Shown here: positions 61,307 to 64,000 of the stretch, piece after piece
How positions within the stretch are numbered: the first letter of the stretch is position 1
Layout: each line of letters starts with the position of its first letter
DNA from: Phascolarctos cinereus
Lineage: Eukaryota > Chordata > Mammalia > Diprotodontia > Phascolarctidae
Assembly: GCF_002099425.1 (NCBI RefSeq)
Contig: NW_018344068.1
Span: 5,132,001-5,196,000 of the forward strand
Length of the DNA: 64,000 nucleotides
Reading direction: 5' to 3'
Program-made: the position numbers and the translations under genes
The notes under the pieces: model-generated
The model's database searches: none
Told to the model about the DNA's origin: nothing
Seen by the model: only the letters and a program-made list of their open reading frames with translations

Positions 61307-61339
61307 AGTGGTGGGGGACAAAGATCTCTAGGATGGTTT

Positions 61340-61870
61340 TTGAACCAGCTATCTCACCACCAGACCTATACACCAAAGAAATCACAGAAACAGGGCAAAG
61401 ATTTAAACACAGAGAATAATTTCTAATAGCTCTTTTCACTGGAGTCCAAAAACCAAAAACTAAGGCCTTGTCTTCCTATTGAGAAATGACTAATCAAATT
61501 GTGGTATGTGAATGGAAAGGAATATTATTTTACCATAAGAAATGATGACATGGGCCATTTCAGAAGAAATCAGGGAGATCTCTAGGAATTAATGCAAAAG
61601 GAAGTAAGCAAAATGAGAACAATTTTATGCAATGATAACAACATTAAAGAGACAAACTTCTAAAGACTTTAGAACGGAGATCAATATAATGATGAGCCAT
61701 GAGTCTGAAAGAATGAAGGTGAAACAGAATATTCGCCTCCTGATAGGTGATGAGCTTAAAATCTACAGTTACCAAAAATAGTCAATATGGGAATTTTTTT
61801 TGCCAGACTACACAGCTATATATTGAGGGCTTTCTGAAGAAAATAATCGCTCAACAGGAGTAGGTAGTAG
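61340..61870 (+). mobile_element. L1/HAL1-like LINE, end of ORF2 and 3' UTR
   Basis: One frame near 61515 reads EYYFTIRND, the L1 ORF2 C-terminal relic. It is followed by GGAATTAATGCAAAAGGAAG, AAGCAAAATGAGAACAATTT, ATGATAACAACATTAAAG and TAAAGACTTTAGAAC. Same lineage as 4300-4600. Confidence 0.8.
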
Positions 61871-61924
61871 AAAAGACAGACTAATTAAAGAACAAAAAAC
61901 AGAGAGGTGGGAGGTGGGGAGGAG

Positions 61925-62085
61925 AAGCAGATGCCACCCTAACTCTGCTACCAACTTACAGTATGACCTTACGTAGTAAGTCATATCCTTTCTCTGAATC
62001 TCATTTCCCCATTTGTAAAATGAGGGGTTTGGACTAGATCATCAGTAAAGACCCTGCCAGCTCCACCATTCTATGTCCTAAGATC
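61925..62085 (+). mobile_element. MIR SINE
   Basis: CTCTGAATCTCATTTCCCCA, TTTGTAAAATGAGGGGTTTG, CCAGCTCCACCATTCTATG. Confidence 0.85.
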
Positions 62086-62593
62086 CCTTCTGGCCTTGAA
62101 ACTCTGATTCAACTCTTCAATTCTTTCATCAAAGGCCAGGACTCATCCACCACTATCTGGTGGGAAGCATGAACCATGAAACTGTGAGGGAGGCTGATAG
62201 GAGGAAAGGGAGGGAACCATATCGGGGAGATATTAGTTGGCTGAGAAAAACATAATTTGGGGGTCATGAGGCAGAGGCTTTTGTTCTCTAAGGGCTTCAT
62301 TCCTTCAGCCCCCAGACAGGCCTGATCCACAGTCTTGACAGATGGCTCTTATCCAAAGGACACTTGGGCAAAGTGGGCTCGGCTCCAACAGGGAGAAGGC
62401 ATGATTTTTAAAAGGAGGCTTTGACAGATCGAAATGAACAGCTTTATAAGCAGAGTTCTTTAGATGTTTATCCTCAGTTCCCCAAGGCAGAAAGAACGTC
62501 TTTTATTTCTAGACAACTTGAGATATTTAGCTCACAGAAGAAAATTAATTTGGAGGTGACATAATACTTATGATCATCCTAGTAGGAATCATG
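62086..62593. other. Repeat-free stretch
   Basis: 62335-62590 (CAGCTTTATAAGCAG, GAAAATTAATTTGGAGG, TACTTATGATCATCC) has the look of conserved non-coding DNA. No coding signal. Confidence 0.3.
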
Positions 62594-62833
62594 GACGTGA
62601 GTATATAATGCTTTACAATTTGCCACTCTTATTTGTATATGTTCTCTCTCCTTCAAATCTCAAAGCCTGTGGAGGATATGCTCCAGTTCTAATTATCCCT
62701 ATTTTACAAATGAGGCTCAGAGAGGATCATTGAATTGCCCATTGAATTGCACACAGCTAGTAAGCGTCAGAGGCAGGATTTGAACTGAGGCCTCAGTGGT
62801 GCTGGGCCTGGAGTCAGGAAGATCTGAGTTCAA
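62594..62833. mobile_element. Reverse MIR and a forward SINE head
   Basis: 62594-62790: TATTTTACAAATGAGGCTCA, GAATTGCACACAGCTAGTAA, GGCAGGATTTGAACTG. 62793-62833: GTGCTGGGCCTGGAGTCAGG, AAGATCTGAGTTCAAAT, then AT-rich repeat to 62890. Confidence 0.72.
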
Positions 62834-62890
62834 ATATATAATAAATATATGTATATATAAATTTGCATAAATATAAATAAATATATAAAA
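62834..62890. repeat. (TA)n/(AAAT)n AT-rich tract
   Basis: ATATATAATAAATATATGTATATATAAATT-type sequence following the SINE head. Confidence 0.88.
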
Positions 62891-62924
62891 CCACACAGGA
62901 ACATAATTTTAACCTATCAGCATC

Positions 62925-63396
62925 TCACTTTAATTTTTTTTTAATTTACTAATTTTTAACTTTCTTTTCTTTTTAAATTTTGAGTTCCAAATTCTCTTCT
63001 TCCCTACCAACCTCCCCCACCCACTGAGAATACAAGCAAAATGATGTCAATTATACATGTGAGATCATGTAAAACATATTTCTATATTGGCCACATCACA
63101 AAAACAAAGCAAAAAAAAGTGAGAAAATCATGCTTTAATTTGCCCTCAGAGTTCATCAGTTCTCTCTCTCTCTGGCAGCAGACAGCTTTTTTCACTATGA
63201 TACCTTTGGAATTGTCTTGGATCACTGGTTCAGCATAACCAAGTCTTTCACAGCTGATCATCATTACAACATTGCTATTACTGTGCACAATGATCACTTG
63301 GTTTGTCTCATTTCACTTTGCATCAGGTTATATAGGTTTTCCTAATTTTTTGTTGTTGTTGTTGTTTTCTGAAACCACCACTCCTAGTCATTTCTT
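62925..63396 (-). mobile_element. L1 3' end, reverse
   Basis: AAATTTTGAGTTCCAAATTC, TCTTCCCTACCAACCTCCCC, TACATGTGAGATCATGTAAA, GAATTGTCTTGGATCACTGG, TTGCATCAGGTTATATAGG. It breaks at CTCCTAGTCATTTCTT where the next L1 begins. Confidence 0.88.
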
Positions 63397-63397
63397 T

Positions 63398-64000
63398 TTT
63401 TATATTTTTTTTATTAATTTATTTTGATTTATCAACAATCACTTCCATAAGCTTTTGAGTTTTAAATTTTTCTCCCCTTCCCTCCCCACCTCCCTCCCCA
63501 AGATGGTGTGCAATCTGATACAGGCTATACATATACATTCCTATTAAACATATTTTCACATTAGTGATATAAGGAAGAATTAAAACAAATTGGAGGAACC
63601 ACCAGAAAGAGGAAACAAAACACAACAGAAGAAAAGAATAGCAAATAGTATGCTTTGAACTGCATTCAATCTCCATAGTTCTTTCTTTGGATGTGGATAG
63701 CATCTTCCATCATGAGGTCTTTGGAGATGTCTTAGATCCTTGTATTGCTGAGAAAGGTTAAATCTATCAATATTAGTCATCATGCAACATGTCTGTTATT
63801 GTGTACAACATTCTCCTGGTTCTGCTCACTTTGCTCAGCATCAGACTATACAAGTCTTTCCAGGTTTTTCTGAAGTGTGCCTGCTCACCATTCCCTAGTC
63901 ATTTCTTATAGTACAGCAGTATTCCATCACAACCATATGCCACAACTTATTCAGCCATTCCCCAATTGCTGGGCATCCCCTCAGTTTGCAATTCTTGGTC
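63398..64000 (-). mobile_element. L1 ORF2 C-terminus and 3' UTR, reverse, continues right of window
   Basis: The 3' UTR leads (TTTATTAATTTATTTTGATT, CCCCAAGATGGTGTGCAATC, GGATGTGGATAGCATCTTCC). At 63898-63957 the reverse strand encodes WLNKLWHMVVMEYCCTIRND followed by a stop, clearly homologous to the end of L1 ORF2 (…KMWHIYTMEYYAAIKND… in primates). One of the least diverged L1s here. Its 5' end lies beyond the window. Confidence 0.93.

Overview
This window is non-coding marsupial nuclear DNA. The best evidence is the dominant short SINE, which begins GGGGCAGCTAGGTGG, carries GTTCAAATC about 40 bases in, and ends at CTTAACCCCAATTGCC plus an A-rich tail. A longer relative carries an RTE/BovB-like end (GTCAGACA..GACTGAAA). 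These sit among very dense MIR/Ther-1, L2 and CR1/L3 copies and L1 3' ends, a mix typical of opossum, dasyurid and kangaroo genomes. The sequence does not let me choose between American and Australian marsupials.

I find no gene. The open frames are short, overlap repeats, and mostly read through microsatellites or antisense L2. I see no exon pair with credible splice sites, no CpG island, no RNA gene and no CRISPR array. The window is either intergenic or inside a long intron.

Layout. 1-5.2 kb: L1 and CR1 tails, MIR, a SINE and an old L1 3' end. 5.2-9 kb: a quiet stretch, a hAT-like MITE, then a CR1/L3 copy split by an L1 that is itself split by a SINE. 9-18 kb: reverse L1, MIR, L2 and two multi-level nests (14.1-15.0 and 17.0-17.5 kb). 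18.1-20.7 kb: possible conserved sequence, then a ~2 kb antisense L2 reaching into the reverse transcriptase. 20.7-29 kb: MIR/L2, an unclassified retroposon, a mariner/pogo-like MITE and a decayed minisatellite. 29-44 kb: several repeat-poor islands rich in homeodomain or TCF-type sites, separated by nested repeats. 44-60 kb: microsatellites, L2, L1 and SINEs. 60-64 kb: repeat-poor DNA, MIR and two reverse L1 ends running off the window.

The most informative content is the stratigraphy: many insertions with readable target-site duplications give relative ages (CR1/L2/MIR older than hAT MITEs, older than most L1s, older than most SINEs). The best candidates for function are repeat-free blocks near 29.6-29.9, 35.3-35.6, 39.96-40.26, 43.3-43.6 and 50.6-50.8 kb. 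They look like candidate enhancers only by base composition and motif content, and need cross-species alignment. I found no undescribed multi-gene system.
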